DNA of 64,000 nucleotides from Eutreptiella sp. 'Long Island Sound 2002' (Eukaryota; Euglenozoa; Euglenophyceae; Eutreptiales; Eutreptiaceae). The position numbers and the translations under genes are program-made. The notes beneath the pieces were generated by a model that saw nothing but the letters and a program-made list of their open reading frames with translations, was not told the origin of the DNA and searched no databases. Positions 30,756-44,596 of this stretch are shown one piece after another (within the stretch, counting starts at the first letter, position 1; each line of letters starts with the position of its first letter). The stretch covers positions 27,099,309 through 27,163,308 of the forward strand of contig OZ038398.1 of NCBI GenBank assembly GCA_964036045.1, written 5' to 3'.

Positions 30756-31005
30756 ACACAGCCCCCTGAGGCCGCCATCGAGGACCAGGAAGACCAGGAG
30801 GCCTACGACCCTTGGATGGAGCCCACGACGTACTGCACCCGCGCCATCACCCACTACACGGGGCCCAAGGGCTTCCGGCCGCCGGACCGGCACTTCACGC
30901 AGCACGTCTGCCGCGCTCTGGGGCTGCCCATGCGCGACCCTCCCCGGGCAATGGTGGCGATGTTCCTGACCCAAGAGGAGTGGGACGCCTCATGCCTCGC
31001 CTTGG
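30756..31005 (+). CDS. candidate internal exon, unidentified gene
   Basis: 83 codons plus 1 nt between CTGTCAACAG and GTGTGC. GC-rich third positions. It reads EAAIEDQEDQEAYDPWMEPT, TRAITHYTGPKGFRPPDRHF, then VCRALGLPMRDPPRAMVAMF and TQEEWDASCLALG. The composition is typical of a globular protein, unlike the neighbouring frames. No family recognised and no partner exon assigned. Confidence 0.5.
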
Positions 31006-31199
31006 GTGTGCAATGGGGGTCGGGTGGTGGGGGAGAGAGGGCGTGGCTTCTCAGACACAGTGGCACTTTTCAGTCCGAGGGATGGGCTCGTCGGGTCCCG
31101 TCGCAGTGGTGTGCGGCATCCACTGCTCTAGAGTGCCCACAGTGGCTGTTGGAGGCCAGGCTGCAACACAGCGGTAGCCATGGTATCTGAACCCCCCCC

Positions 31200-31425
31200 C
31201 CCCCCCCACATACACATGTCACCTGGTCCCCACAGGCCAACAAATCCCCCCGCATCACCAACTCTCCATCACCAACTCCCCATACATCCCCACCCCCAAC
31301 CGAACGGATGGACAACCAACCCCCGATCCACGTGCGGAGGATTCCCTCCACAAGAAGCGAACACGTATGCACACCTGGAAGTACTACCCGGCATACTCAC
31401 TCAGCCTTGATGGCACACACCCGGC
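31200..31425 (+). repeat. dispersed repeat with GGCATACTC core, copy 2
   Basis: Partner of 1210-1425, same orientation, preceded by a C run at 31190-31207. Confidence 0.7.
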
Positions 31426-32569
31426 TGTCCCTCATGAAACTTGTAGGATCAAGACCGCTCCCATGACCATGCAAGACCCTCTAGACAAGCAACATGCCTG
31501 GCAGAGAATTTGCAAGTGTTCTGGCGAGCCAGCGACGGGCCATCGCATTCCTGCTCCCCTGGTATGGTGGATGGAACTCCGCAATAAATGCAATCCAAAC
31601 TCAGCAATGAGTATCAACTGGAGGGCAAGTCTGGTGGCAGCAGCTGCGGTACCTCCAGCTTCAAGAGCGGTCTGTTGGCTGCTGCACCGTGGGTGTTTTT
31701 TTGGCGGGGCATAACAGAAAAGCTTTTTTTTCCATGAAGGATGGCCAGGAATAACACGGACACGCGTAGTAAATTTTTTTCTTCGCAGAAATACTGAGGA
31801 AAACCGCATGCAGCGACGCCCATAAAGGGGAAAGAGCTTTTTTTTAAGATATCTTAACCGAAAATGCCCGAGGACCACGCGCGATGGAACCCGAGAATAT
31901 ATGCAAATATTGCCGCTGAGAAAAGGCCGTGGGTGCAGAGTCATGATGGAGTGGGACCGAGATCTGAGGCGCCATTCAGACCGATTAGAGACAATGTCAT
32001 GTTGTATCTGGACTTCTGTGCACGGCGTCGGATGCCCACCTGCGAACATGCAGGGCAGCCGGTTACAGCAGAGAAAGACGCTCTTCACTGCACACAATCC
32101 CCAGAGTGCAGTGCGGTGCCTCTATGGGCAGTGGTGCAGGCATTGAAGATTGGTGCAGGACGTTCCGCCCCCAAAGAGCGGGTGTGAGTGGGCATGCGTG
32201 GGCATCCCCCGCTCATCCACTCGTGCCCTCCCAGGCCTCATGCCCCTGCGTGCCCATTCATTGGCCTGGCGATGCCTGCTCCTGCCGGCTCATGCCCTTA
32301 GTCCAAGCCTCCCAGGTACCCGCATTTTCGGATACCCCTGGATACTTTCGATTTCCCCCCCTTTTCCATTCGCATACCGGGTACTTAGCTTTGCGAAGGG
32401 ACCTGATGGGAAGGTCTGCGGCCTCCGGAAAAAGAGGGGGAAATGGGATCGGGGAACATGGGCATCTCGTCGGATTTTTCTCCCTTTTTTCTCCCAGTAT
32501 CCCCCCCGTCTTTCGCCATTTTTCTGACACTTGTAGAGTTTGTTCATACAATTGCTATAGTGATCTCAT

Positions 32570-32705
32570 GGTGAGTCCCCATTTCCCCCCAATTTTCCCA
32601 TTCCCCCCCATTTCCCCCCCATTTCCCCCCCATTTTCCCCCATTTCCCCCCATTTCCCCCCCATTCCCCCCCCATTTCCCCCCCATTTCCCCATTTTTCC
32701 AAAGG
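32570..32705 (+). repeat. CCCCATTTC tandem tract
   Basis: About twelve units of ATTTCCCCCC with variable C-run length; poly-Pro/Phe frames follow from it. Confidence 0.85.
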
Positions 32706-34043
32706 CGTCTTCGGGGACTCGGGGACTTCGGATTCGGGTACCGAGGAGCCTTGTTAGTGGAGCCCTGGGGCTTTTTGACTACGGGGCTACGAGGGGCTAT
32801 GAAGGGCTATTAGGCAATGGGTTATCGTGCTACAAGGTGTTCTTGGGCTATGGGACCATGGGGCTCGGGTGACTCGGCTACAGGGCTTTGGGGATAGCAC
32901 TGGAGTCCGAAAGCCGACGGTGCTGGAGGGATCAGGTCCTTCGACAACACCCGTACTTGCATGAGGGGGTGGGGGAAGGAAGAGTACACAGTCAGTCACG
33001 CTCATACACGATTGTCAGTCCCCGGCGGGGGTTTCGAGTCAGTTTTGCTGTGGCCACATTCGTTGTGTGGCGTTTTTGGTGGCCGGCAGCGACATATTTG
33101 ACGACGCTGCGTCAGATTTTGGTCGTGCGCAACGCTTGCGCTGGAGGTGCAACGCACAGCGCTCCCTGTCCGCCCCCGTTTGTGCAGAGAAAGCCAGTTC
33201 TGCAGTGGGATACGGTTGCCAGAAGCAGTCTTGTGGCACGCAGATGGAAGACTGCTTTGGCGACGAAGTGAACAGTGACATCCCTGTACCCGCAGGTGTG
33301 CAGCGGCATTGTCTCTTCTCGGTTGGGCGCCATGGCATTGATTTTTAAGGGGGATTGCCCATGGGGTCGGGGGAGCATGGGCACGCAGCGCGTGCAAAGC
33401 AGCGGAACCAGAGGAAGCAGCCTGCAGGTACTGTGACGCCACAAGTTGCAGCATGCGTACTTCATTACTTTGGGGTGCACCCGGCAGATAGCAACAACCG
33501 GTGGGAGGGAACCAGGCATGAGCCCATACAAGCCACACACCAGCTGCCCCGGTGTGCACACCTCTTTATGCATCTGCGCTTCAGTTGCCTGCACAAGTGT
33601 AGGCCTTGTTTGCTTTCCCCGTTCTCATAGAAACGTGGATTTTCCATCCGCACAGAGAGAAACCCGACGGTTTGCGATCCAGGACGACCGGCGATTAGCG
33701 ATTGACCGCCGGCGGTTGTTGGCTCACCGACGACCATTGGAGGCCGGCAGTTGGTGGTTCACACAGACAAGGGCATGGGAACGGGGGAGCGCAAGAGGCG
33801 CACTGGACCGCAAAGGGTGGCTGTTCAGGGCCGCGCGATCAGACAGCACGACGTATCGCACTGGGCCCGTGCTTCTGTGATGGCGGTGGTGGGCGGGGGC
33901 TTGTGACTGCCCCGCTGTACGTCGGCGATAGCCTGTCTGCGCATGGCAGCCCCCCCCCCCCCCCCTCCCACTGACCGTGCCCCAGGGTCATATGTGCCCC
34001 TTCAGTTCCGTGTGTTCGGTGTGGCAGCCGCCTCCTCCGTCAG

Positions 34044-34240
34044 CCTCAGGCCCTGAGAACTGTGACAATGCCAAATATTGTACGGAATCCGAGAGTGAAG
34101 AGCAGCCGTGCGCCGAAGAGCAAGACGAGCAGTGGGACGGCCCGCAGGAGGAGTGGATGGACGGCAATGAAGCAGCGATGGCCGTGGACGGCCGATGGGG
34201 CATGGAGTCCGAGGCAGAGGTCCTCCTCTTGGCCCCTTAA
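34044..34240 (+). CDS. candidate acidic terminal exon, unidentified gene
   Basis: After CTCCGTCAG the frame reads SGPENCDNAKYCTESESEEQ, then CAEEQDEQWDGPQEEWMDGN and ESEAEVLLLAP followed by TAA at 34238. About 64 codons, strongly Glu/Asp/Gln-rich, with a natural stop. It resembles an acidic C-terminal tail. No upstream exon assigned. Confidence 0.35.
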
Positions 34241-34616
34241 CGAGCCTTGGCCCTGGTCCCTCCCTCGGTGCCCCTAAAACTGCCAACACCCCTTCCCCCG
34301 GTGTGTCCGCTGTGTCCAAAGTAACACCCAGGTACCCACTCATCACCTTCTGTGCTCCCAAGAGCGCCGGGTTTGTCAGACAGCCCCTGGCATTGAGCTG
34401 GGGGGTCTGGTCTGGGTGTGATTATGAGTGTGCGCGTGCGCGCGCGCGTGTGCTTCGGCGAGGGGGCGGGCTGTGTGGGTGCGTAGATGTGTGCCTGTGT
34501 GTGTCTATTGGTGTCCATGTGTGTGTTGTGTGTCGCTCTGATTATGTGTGCACGTGCGCCCGCGTGCGCTGCTTTTGTTGTCCACCCGGGGTATCGTACG
34601 GTTCTGGTTGCCCTCA

Positions 34617-34739
<123 letters not shown>

Positions 34740-35344
34740 GTATCACTAAGTGTGTGTGTGTTGCACCTCTGTCATCGTTGTCCGTCAGAAAGGCGCCTAG
34801 CCTCCATGACTTTCATTTGATGTTGGCCTGACGAGCTGTTTTTACGATCAGTGCTCTGCATCCGTTGTGCGCTTGACCTCCTCACAGTGTGTGTGTGTTT
34901 GTGCCCAGACGTTTCTCAGCGCAACCCCTTCTCACCCACACCAAGGCATGGTGACCCTCTCTCAACCTGGTCACGTGACCATTAATTAGCCCTTGATCAT
35001 GCAGGGGTTATATGAACGCACATTGCACGAATCAGGTGCGGTCAGCTGGTGCTGTGCACCTGCACAGAGGTGGGGCAGAGCAGTTTCCAATCGTTTGTTT
35101 CTCGGCAGTCTTCTTGCTCGTGTGCTGTGCAACACTGTCTGGCCATCTCACGGCGAGTCGTCCCTCGGGCGTGCACCTGTCGGCAAGTGGGTAAAAGATT
35201 TGCGCGAGGAAGCGGGGACGGGGGGGGGGGGGGTCGCTCAAGCGCCCCGATGCGACGGGGCCGAGGGCTCGAAAAAGGAGCTCCCGTGCGCGACTGGTTC
35301 TCGCTGCCTCTGTCGGTCTGCAAGCCCCGTCCTCTTTGAGTGAG

Positions 35345-35467
35345 TGGCAACCGTTTTCCGTAGCCATTGGTGTCCTCCAGATCAAGCTCCTCAACATCTG
35401 ATCCGGATTCTTCTGATGTGTTAACTGCCATCGCCTCGTCCCGAGCATCCTTTGGGTGATTCACCAA
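35345..35467 (-). CDS. candidate acidic exon on the minus strand
   Basis: Reading left from 35467 the frame gives HPKDARDEAMAVNTSEESGS then DVEELDLEDTNGYGKRLPL. The acidic Ser-rich composition resembles other isolated exons in this window (28635, 34044) and the acidic module at 52-55 kb. Boundaries are uncertain and no domain is visible. Confidence 0.3.
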
Positions 35468-36592
35468 CTGCCAGTGCTGACTTGCTGAAGCCCCTGTGTT
35501 TCTCTGTCTCGTTGCAAAGTGGATGTATTGCCAAGGACCTCCATTTATTTCGGATCAGCGAGTGCCCCCGCAACAGATATACAGAATCTGCAGCAGAAAT
35601 GAGGGTGTGCAGTGTGTGCAGTGCGCCTCATTCAGGTATCATGAGGTGCGATGAAAACTCCATTTTTGGTCATATTTTCGGCCCCTTCCACACGCATTCA
35701 GCGGTATTAAGCAGGGTAAGCAATGATATTCATCATGTAAGACAGGGTAAGCGGCTTTCACCACAGGTATGAATAGCAAGGTTTTCCATGGCTGATTTGC
35801 CCCATGAACCCCCAATTCTTACTGATGATCACAACCGGCGCCTCTGATCTGTCAGGCTGTGAGTGTGTCCACGTCCTGTTGAGTGTACAAAGTATATACA
35901 GCCATCCTGGACTACCCCCCTTCTTCTCGTGTTGCCATGTCCATGCCATCAGGCCGCTGCCGCGCCGCAGGAGTACCTCGCCTCGTCGATAGCCAGCGAC
36001 CTCCAGCCCTGCGGCACTGCACACCCGGTTGACGGCGCGCATGAACGGTGTGCCGACATGCTGATGCACCATCCACTGCCGGGCCACTCTGAAGCGTTTG
36101 GCGCCATGGATCCCGAAGTAGACGGGCAACAGCTCGGTCCGCAGGTTTGCGTTTTGGGGCGCAGGCGCGGTCTGGATTGGGGCCAGGGCAGGCCTCGTTT
36201 GTAAGGAGTTCCGTCGGAGGGGCGGGGGGGGGGTGTCTGGGTGGGTCCCATATGGGCCGGTTAGCCAAGGATTCTTTTGGGCGGGTTTTGTGTTGGGGGC
36301 ACAGGACCCCCCCCCCCTTTATACACGAGGCCTGAGCCATGGTGCGTCTTGTAAGGACACGTTGCACGGTGAGTGAGTGAGTGAAGGGGTGAGCAACTGC
36401 CTGAAGTCCCGCACAAAACATGCCACACTCACTGCGATAAAACTTCGATGCCCAAATCATGCGCCGTGTTGGCTGCCATTTTCATCCCCTCCCCCCCTGG
36501 GGGGGGGGGGGGCAGTAGCATTACAGTTTGGTTGAAGGGACAGGCGGGGGGAAGGGGGTGATAGGTGCCTCCGACTGTATTTGCGCCTTCAG

Positions 36593-36705
36593 ATATTCAT
36601 CTTTGGGTGAGGGAAATTGATTTGGGTTTGTCCGTGGGTGTACCTGAAGGTGCTGAGGCTCTTGAGAGTGATGATGCAGCTCTGGAAGAAGTGACTGATT
36701 GGTAG
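36593..36705 (+). CDS. short candidate terminal exon
   Basis: After GCGCCTTCAG the frame reads IHLWVREIDLGLSVGVPEGA then EALESDDAALEEVTDW and TAG at 36703. 37 codons with a typical protein composition, too short to judge further. It could be the tail of an unrecognised gene or of a decayed element. Confidence 0.35.
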
Positions 36706-38373
36706 TTCAATAACTTGATGGCATTTGATGTGATATGCCTGTGTGCTCAAACGGGGGGCTTATGGGTCCCTGGGTGGCATGGTTCTCCTTTTTGGGGGGG
36801 GAGTGATCGGGCTGAGGTAGAGTCCACAAAAGAGGGAAAGACCCTGTTTACGCTTGCATCTGTTCTGCGCACTGACTGTTTTTTTTTTTTTGGGCGTCTG
36901 CACCGCCATCACTCGAGGTTGGGGGAACCCCAGCCCCGCAATGGGGCTCTCTTCTCAACCCTCATGCGACTCCAATTTGGCCGTGGCCCCAACCCCCGAC
37001 GGTGCGGCCACGATGCTTGGTCGAACCGGAGCCCAAACATTCTGCGGAAGCGAAAGGGGTAGTTTGACGAGGGGTCACCAGTTGGCACCCCACGTGGCTG
37101 TCAGGCGACATGTGTGTCTCATCCGTGAGTTGAGCAACGCTCTTGCCCTCTCTCTGGCAGAGCGACGTAAGTGGGCTCTACCAGCGTGTGGGGCAGGATT
37201 CGCACCGCGGTGATATCTGGGAAATACGTGTTGTTGAATGCTGTTCGTTGTGGAGCGGATCACAAGAAATGGTTGTGCTCGTTTTGGCTGCATTTACGGG
37301 GGGTTCACACTAGAGCAACCGCGTTCCCCCGATGAAGTCCAAACCCACTCCACGGAATGCAACCCCAATCTCTGGAACGGGTTAGAGACATGTCACAAGG
37401 AGCTGCAGGCTTTGCGCTGTTTTGAAAATTGCTGAGATACCCACGGAAAGTGATGCAAGGCTTTTGTGCGATTTTCACACCCTTTTGTCAGCACAGACAC
37501 AGCACAGCACCACTCAACCCCCCCCCCTCCCCCTCCCCGGGACGCACGTATGCGCAAGCGAGTTTTGGCAGGGCCTGAGGGGTTCGGGTGTTGGGGCCCG
37601 TGATGAGGAGAGCCTGGGCCCCCATCTGAACTCCCCTCACGGCCCGGGTGGTCCTGGCTCAGCCAACCCAAGCCGCCCCCCCCCGCTTTCTGGCCCTCCG
37701 GGCCCAACAGTAGTGTCACATGGCTGAGACCCAGTGGGTCAGGTATTTGTGTTCCACATGAGTGCAGACCACGTCGCACCTGTTCCAGCGATGGTATCAG
37801 ATGTGATGGGACCTCACAGCCACTGTGTGACTGGGGTACGCCTGCATGCCCAGGCGGCCCGAAAATTGCTTTGCGGGGGGGGGGGGGGGTGGCATGGGCG
37901 CCCGGCGAAGGAGGGGGGGGGGGTTCCAGAAATGGGCTTCCGTGCCGGGCCCTTTGTTTTGTGTAAGGACGGATGTTGCCACCAAAGGCGCCGGAACACA
38001 AATTTTGGCCCGGAAAATTTTTTCACGAAAAAATTTTTCCCCACACATGTGTAGTCAAAATGATCAGCGCGACGTGGGGATCATTTTGAGCCATGCATGT
38101 TGGGGTCGGACCCCCCCCCCCCCCCCAGCACGGCAGGTAGGGCAGCCCCAGCCCAAACCCCCCTCCCGGCACGGCGACCAAGGAGGGGGAGGGGGGGGGT
38201 TGGGCAAATGGGCTTCCGTGCCATCCCCCCCCCCCCCCGCAAAGCTACTGACTGTGATTGTCTGACTAATGTAGTCAGACATGATGTTCTGTTTTCTGTT
38301 TCAGACACAGCGTGTGTCTTGAGGTTTAACCGGGTTTGGCATAGAGAATAAAGATGCACTGATGCCTGACTGT

Positions 38374-38430
38374 GGAGTGCATTACCTCTGGTTTGCATTT
38401 GTCTGTTTTTTAATTAGGTCACACCCCCCC
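38374..38430 (+). repeat. 57-bp repeat ending at a C run, copy 1
   Basis: GGAGTGCATTACCTCTGG, GCATTTGTCTGTTTTTTAAT, TAGGTCACA then C's. Near-identical to 43874-43929 (one indel, one mismatch). Confidence 0.85.
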
Positions 38431-38470
38431 GCAAAGCAATTTTCTTCCCGCCCCATCCTCCATCCCCCAG

Positions 38471-38664
38471 CAGTCCTTTTGGGGAGTGGTGGTTGTACTC
38501 TCAGGACCCCGAAGCAACAGAACTCGTGGACATGATGATGCGCCACAGTGAGCCCACACTGGACTACAACAACTTCCTGGACATGAGTGCGATGCCCCAT
38601 TACCCCGTCCTCAGCACCCACGACGATTTTGGGGCAGTTGGCGGGGCCGAAGAAGAAAGTGCAG
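38471..38664 (+). CDS. candidate exon (SPFGEWWLYSQDPEATELV)
   Basis: Coding-like composition and codon use, with splice sites on both sides. The end is acidic (GAVGGAEEESA). It could be the upstream exon of the gene ending at 45360. Confidence 0.5.
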
Positions 38665-41600
38665 GTATTGCAGCGGTTGCCGATGGCCGCCTGCCGCCCC
38701 AGGCAGCGCCTCCTCGCCTTCCCCTGTGTTAAATGCACCTGCCCACGCCTGACCCCTGTCCCCCGGGGACCCATGGAACATCTCGCCTCCGCCCCTTCCG
38801 GGAAGAGCACAAGGCATTTGGATCAAATTGACCGATTGGACAGCCCCTGATCCGGAAGAAGCCCAAGCCCCGCCCCCGGAGTAAGGGCTGATCATCCGCA
38901 AAAGCCGCCCCAAGAGTCTCAATTGATCCTTTTTGTGGCAGGGACAAAAAGCGAATACCGAAGTAGCACGCCATATCTCGACCTCAACGAAAGTCACAAA
39001 GGTCCAAAAGTGCTTCTGCGGCTCACACTCGCCCACGCATCCCTCAAGTGTGCATCACGTTGAGCTGATTGAACACAGGCTACCTACCCCAGGACCAGGA
39101 TGGTATGGTAGTAAAGTTGGCGTAGTTATTGTTTTGTGATATTTTGTGTGTTGGAGGCAGCCCATTCACAGCGGATTCCAGTAACCTCGACATTGGAATT
39201 CCCTGACTGCACTGAAGGCCAAAGACCCCCGAGGCCTCCATCCTTTGGGGGCATGCGGAGGAAGAAAAGTCTTTGATGGGGGACCGGAAAGGGCTTGAGG
39301 TGCACGACCCTGGAAGTGATGTGCGCGCTGTGTGTACCTTCTCTGCATTTCCCCCACGTGGCGAGCGTGCGGGCCCCTCGTACAGGGGTCAACGACGCCG
39401 CACGATGGAAAGGAGGTATGTGGATGCGTTGGACCGAAAAGGGCAGTTTGAAGCGATGAAAACCCTGCTTCAGGCCTATTACCCTCCAGTGCCAAACATG
39501 TCTATAGGGCAGCAAACCATGGGCAGGAAAATATGGAAATTTTGTTTTTACCTACTCCACATGCAGAAGCAAATAACAAAATACCCAAAGCAGGGCACAG
39601 ATGATGGGAGTCGTTCACCTTTTTTTCTTTTTCTTTTTTTGCTTTCGCCCCACTTTTTTTTGATGGCCCTGGCGCTGCCAAAAAATTACGTTTTGTCGAG
39701 CAAGGGTGTCACAAGCGTCACAGGCGTGGTGCGTGCGTCGAACAGGCGTGGTGCGTGCGAAGTTTTATCATTCTGCGGTGCCCCCCTGTTTGGGCTGTTG
39801 CCAGGCAGCCTTGTGCATAGTGCACCCCCAGAAGGAGGTTCCTGCTAGGGGACAAATCCCCAAATTTAGAAGCGGGAAGGGGGTGGCAGGTTGAGGGGGT
39901 ATGTCCTGTGGTGGAGAACCCCCGATTTGAGAAGTGGACACGGGTCTTTCAAACGCATGGGGGGGTTGGGTTGGGTTGGGTCAAGGCCTCTCCTAGTCGC
40001 CAACCCACGGTCCGCGCGCCATCTTCCTTGCGGGACCCGACTAGGCGGCCGTACCCGGGTGTCCGGTCACAAGGCCTACCGGACTGTTGACTGCCCCCAG
40101 ACCCCATGGTGGCGCTCGCGGGTGGGAGATGCCACCGTGCCTGTGTGCATGTGCCCTTGTCTGTCTGAGGGAGGGGGGGGGAGGGCTGTGGCACACATGG
40201 CGCGGGGAAGTGTGTGCCTGGTGCTCCAGGCCCCGGCAGGAAGGTTGGAGAGCCTAACGCTGAGCCCGCCGGGGGAGATGTGGGCCTGGGCTCGCAACCT
40301 CCACGTCACAAGGAACAAGCTACCCAACTGCTCCACGGCTGCCTGTTGGCATGGGAAGGCGGTGGTACGTGGCACGACTGGGGTCAGACCCGCACTCCTT
40401 GACTGCCTTCGGCACAGGTGGTGCTGCCACGCGGGCTGGGTCCGGCTCCCCACGGCTGAGGGCGTACCCCGGGCAGGTGGAGGGGCACCAAGGCGCAGAG
40501 AGTGCTTCCCTGCCCAGGGTGCCGCCCGGAGCTAGCTGCACAGGCTGCGGCGCTACAGCCCGCGTAGACGAGGGGCCCACAGGGTGCCACACCCGAATGG
40601 CCTCTCCGTGGGGAGGGCAGGGGTCACCCACAACTGCACCAGAGTGCAAGGGGTTGTGCCGGCGCAGGTGGATGTGTTGAGGCTGGAGGGGTGTGCACAC
40701 TTGGAGGTTCCCTAGGCATGTTGCCTGAGGGATACTCACAGCGGTCTAGCCGTGAGCCATTCACAGCCACCCAAGCCCAGAGGGCACCAACTCCATTTCC
40801 CCCTCCCGGGGCGGAGGGGGGGGGGGGCTGGGCAGGGGAAGGGGAGCGGCCTCGTCCAATGGGAGGGGGAGTCTACTTTTTCGCTCATTTGCTCGTCGTC
40901 CCCACTTGTTTGGGAAAGGAGGACCACCTGCTGGGTTACCATGCGGGTCCCAGACCCCAAAGTTCTCGACCTCCAGCGTCCACCCCCCTTCCGTGAGGGG
41001 AGGGACCTCGCCCACGATGTGCCAGCCTGCAGCGAGGGTGCAAAGGGCGTGCTAGGGGGGTTGCGTCGGGTCAGTCGCTCTTTCGGTCCCGCTTCTGTTG
41101 GGGGGGGAAGGGGGCAGCAAAAGGTCTGCTCCCTTGTTTCCTGATCCCCAATAGGGAACTAGCCCACGGCCTCGCTTTGTGGTGGCTGAAATTTGGGCCG
41201 ACAGAGTCGCATGGGGGGGGGGCGGGGTTGCCATAAAGGCTGAGTAAGTTTGTAGGTCGGTATTTCTGGGCGTATGCACTGGTTTGCGTTTCCAGAGATG
41301 AATTGTTTGCATTACTTGTCCCAAGCCACCGGCCAGAAGATGTGGGGGTGGGGAGGGTCTCCCGGGGACTTGGTCCCGTCGGTATCTGAATTTTGGTATT
41401 TCTGTCCCGGATCTCCAGAAATCGAACCTAGCACCAAACTGTGACAGAATTGCTGATGTGGAGGAGGACCGGACAGGGCGTTGCTTCCATGGCACCCAAC
41501 TCGGAAGGGGGATCGCTTCACGGCTTCACAGTGAATTCTTCAAATGGCGGTACAACACAAGTACATCTGTTGTGGTCTGGGAGAAATGCCTGAAGGGGTG

Positions 41601-44531
41601 TCAGGGGTATATGTGGAGAAGCGGGTGGCCGTGCTTTCTACACAGGGACCCAACTTGCCGGGGTGGGCCTGGTGGGGGCCTTGCCGTATGGCTTGGGACT
41701 GGGCTGCCATTCCCAGGTCCGTATCACGCATAAGGCCACACTTGAGGCGGGGGAAGCCTGAGAGTCAGTGGATTGCTCACTGGCAAGCCCTTGCGGTGGC
41801 TATGGGGTGTACATAATCCGATCATCCCCTCGGTGCTGTCGCTGCTCATACGCACAAGCTTCGGGAGTGACAGCATGGGAATTCTTTTCCAACAACCACA
41901 GAGCTACATACTCAAATTCGATTCCTGACTGAACGTTTTTTTTTAAAAAAAACACAATACAAACAATGCCTCAATTTCCCCTTATACCCGTATACCCGGA
42001 AGTACCAATGGCACACTTACTCAGCCGTCATGGCAACCTCCCTCCCCCCGCTACATTGAATGTTTTCCACAGGCAGCGAGGAGGAGGTATGCGTATGGAT
42101 GCCTGGCTTTCACTGCCATTACCAATATGCGAGGTCGCACGTGCGTTGTGAGAGAATCCGCGCGACCGAGCCTTGGTGTCTCCCAAACTAAATTAAGGGG
42201 AGCCTTGCCCCCCCCCCCCCCCTTCCCTTCTCCACGGCTGCCTGTGACCCCTCATGGAACCCCTGCAGCCTCGCACTTCATTACTAGCAGCATGGATATG
42301 CGCAGATGTTTTGTCATCTTTTTTGTTTTGCCAACTCTGTTTCTATTCTCTGGTGTATACACAGAGTCATTTGAACAGGCACAGGGCCTCATTACCTTCT
42401 GCTGATTCACAGAGCATTGAGGCTTCCTAAATTGGACTAAAGGGGATTTTCGTTGTTGTTGTGGGGGGGCAGCAGGCATTTACAAAGCTCAGGTTCGATT
42501 TCCGGGGCCAGGAACAGAAATTCCCGCATTCGAGAATCCTCTCTTTTTCCCCAATATGGGAACCGCCTCAAGAGATGGGGATGCTATGGCGTGGGAGGCC
42601 CCAGCCACATGGGAAAGCTCCGGATCGTCCCAAAGGAAGGACCCGATTGGACGTCTGTGTTACGTTGCAACACCGCAAGCGGGAGTGCCTGCTTCAAACG
42701 CTGGGGTGTTGCTTTGCAGAGACCATTGATTATGAGAAATGGAAATTGATCAAAAGGCAGTGGTTCCTGACTATGCTTCGGGAGGAGGTGTGCCTGTGGT
42801 GGAGCGTGGTCAGGAGCCAAGTGTGATTGTGGCGGTTGGTTGTTGTTGTTGCTGTGCTATGGCTCTTGGCTGTTGGCTGTCTCTACCCACGGCATTCCCG
42901 GCTCAGGGCAACCCAAGGACCCCCCCCCCCCCCAGGGAAGTATTACAATGGCAGGAGGTGGGGGGAAACCCCCCCCTGGACTCCCCCCCCGACCTAAGTG
43001 ACCATCGTGGGGAAAACGAAATTTACAATAGGGAAAACCTTGTCGGACCATTTTTGGTACACTAAAATTTGGGTCCCAGACCCCCCCTCCACCCCACCCA
43101 CCCACCCATCGCCCACTTGGGTCGCATAGCTCAGCCGTCATGCATTACGCCTGAACCAGATGCACCCGGTTCGAGTCCAGCAAGCAGGAACTCACGGTTG
43201 TCCGAGGCGCCAGGGTGTGGGTGACCCCTGCGAGCGATACAGCGTCACTTTGCGCTTGCGTCCGGAGATCGCCCGCCAACCTCCCCTCACTGAACCTCCC
43301 CACCCATTACCCCCGGGTGGCTCACATGCTGCACGATGTGTGGTACACACACCATGGACATGGGGAGATGGGGTGGGGGCGGGGGGGAAACATGACGCGC
43401 TCGCCACAAGGACAACTGAGCACAGGAAAGGGCAGGTTGAAGGTTGTTGTGCCCCCGTTGGGGGAGTGACCCTGCAAGTGGACATCCCAGGGCCCTACCG
43501 CCGCAGTTGGGGAGGGTTGCCCCATCACCGGCATGGGGTGTCCGCCTGGACGCGCCTGGCCACTGGCAAAGGCCACCCCCCCCCCCCCCGCCGCCACCCC
43601 CTCAGTGTGGACCCAACACAGAGCAGTGGAACAGGGGGGCTCCATTGGCACAACCTCCCAAGGGAAAGGAAGGGGGTGTAGGGCAGTCAGGATAGGCCAC
43701 GCAGGGAGAGGGAGGGCATGAGGGGGTGAGAGGCCGATGGGCACCGCTGCCTGCGGAGGGACAGAGGCCAGAGAAAGGGAACAGGGGTGAGTGCCGACGG
43801 GCCAATAGGCGCCGCCGGGTTCAGACAGCAATGCATTCAGGCGTCATGACCCCCCTCCCCCCCAGAGTGGAGTGGAGTGCATTACCTCTGGTTGCATTTG
43901 TCTGTTTTTTAATTAGGTCACATCCCCCCCAGAGGGCCCTCTGGGGCCCCCAGGATAGTGCTACTTGGCCGGGGCCTTCGGGCCACCTCTTCCCCAACAT
44001 GGGGCCCCGAGACGGCGGGGGGTATGTAGCCCCCCCTCCTCCCCCCAACTTCCGGCCCCAGGGCAGGCCGGGGGTAGACCCACGGTGGTCAGGCCCGGGT
44101 GAGAATTTTTTTTTAGCATGGGCCCCCTCCCCCTGTCCGCCCCCCCCTCCCCAACGACCATTCGAGTTCGGTTCGAGCCCTGGCTCGTCTTTGTTGCAGA
44201 GGTATCCGGGGTAGTCACCGTTCAGGCCTTATCTGCCGGGAGGGACCTCATGACCTATGCCCGGGTGCGATACAAGCGATGCCCCTGGGCCAAACTGTAC
44301 GTACTCTGTGAAGTGGAGACATGGGGAGTGGGCACCCTTTCCCGGTGTCAGCTGGCACGGGGGCCCAGGCCATGGAACGGCAGCTCCTCCTCCTCCTCCT
44401 CCCCCCCCCCCCTCGGACCCCCCCTCACCAAAATCCGTTGAGTTGGAAAAAATGATATTTACTGAGGGACCAGTTCCGTTGGGCCATTTCCAGTACACAA
44501 CTTTCGGGTCCCAGACCCCCTCGCCCCCCCC

Positions 44532-44596
<65 letters not shown>

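Larger units (their letters stand above)
31006..34043. other. no supported gene
   Basis: Contains the repeat at 31200-31425, a degenerate C-rich tandem at 32570-32705, a palindromic GCGGT-rich patch near 33690-33760 and C runs. Frames at 33000-33600 are mixed on both strands and not convincing. Confidence 0.4.
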
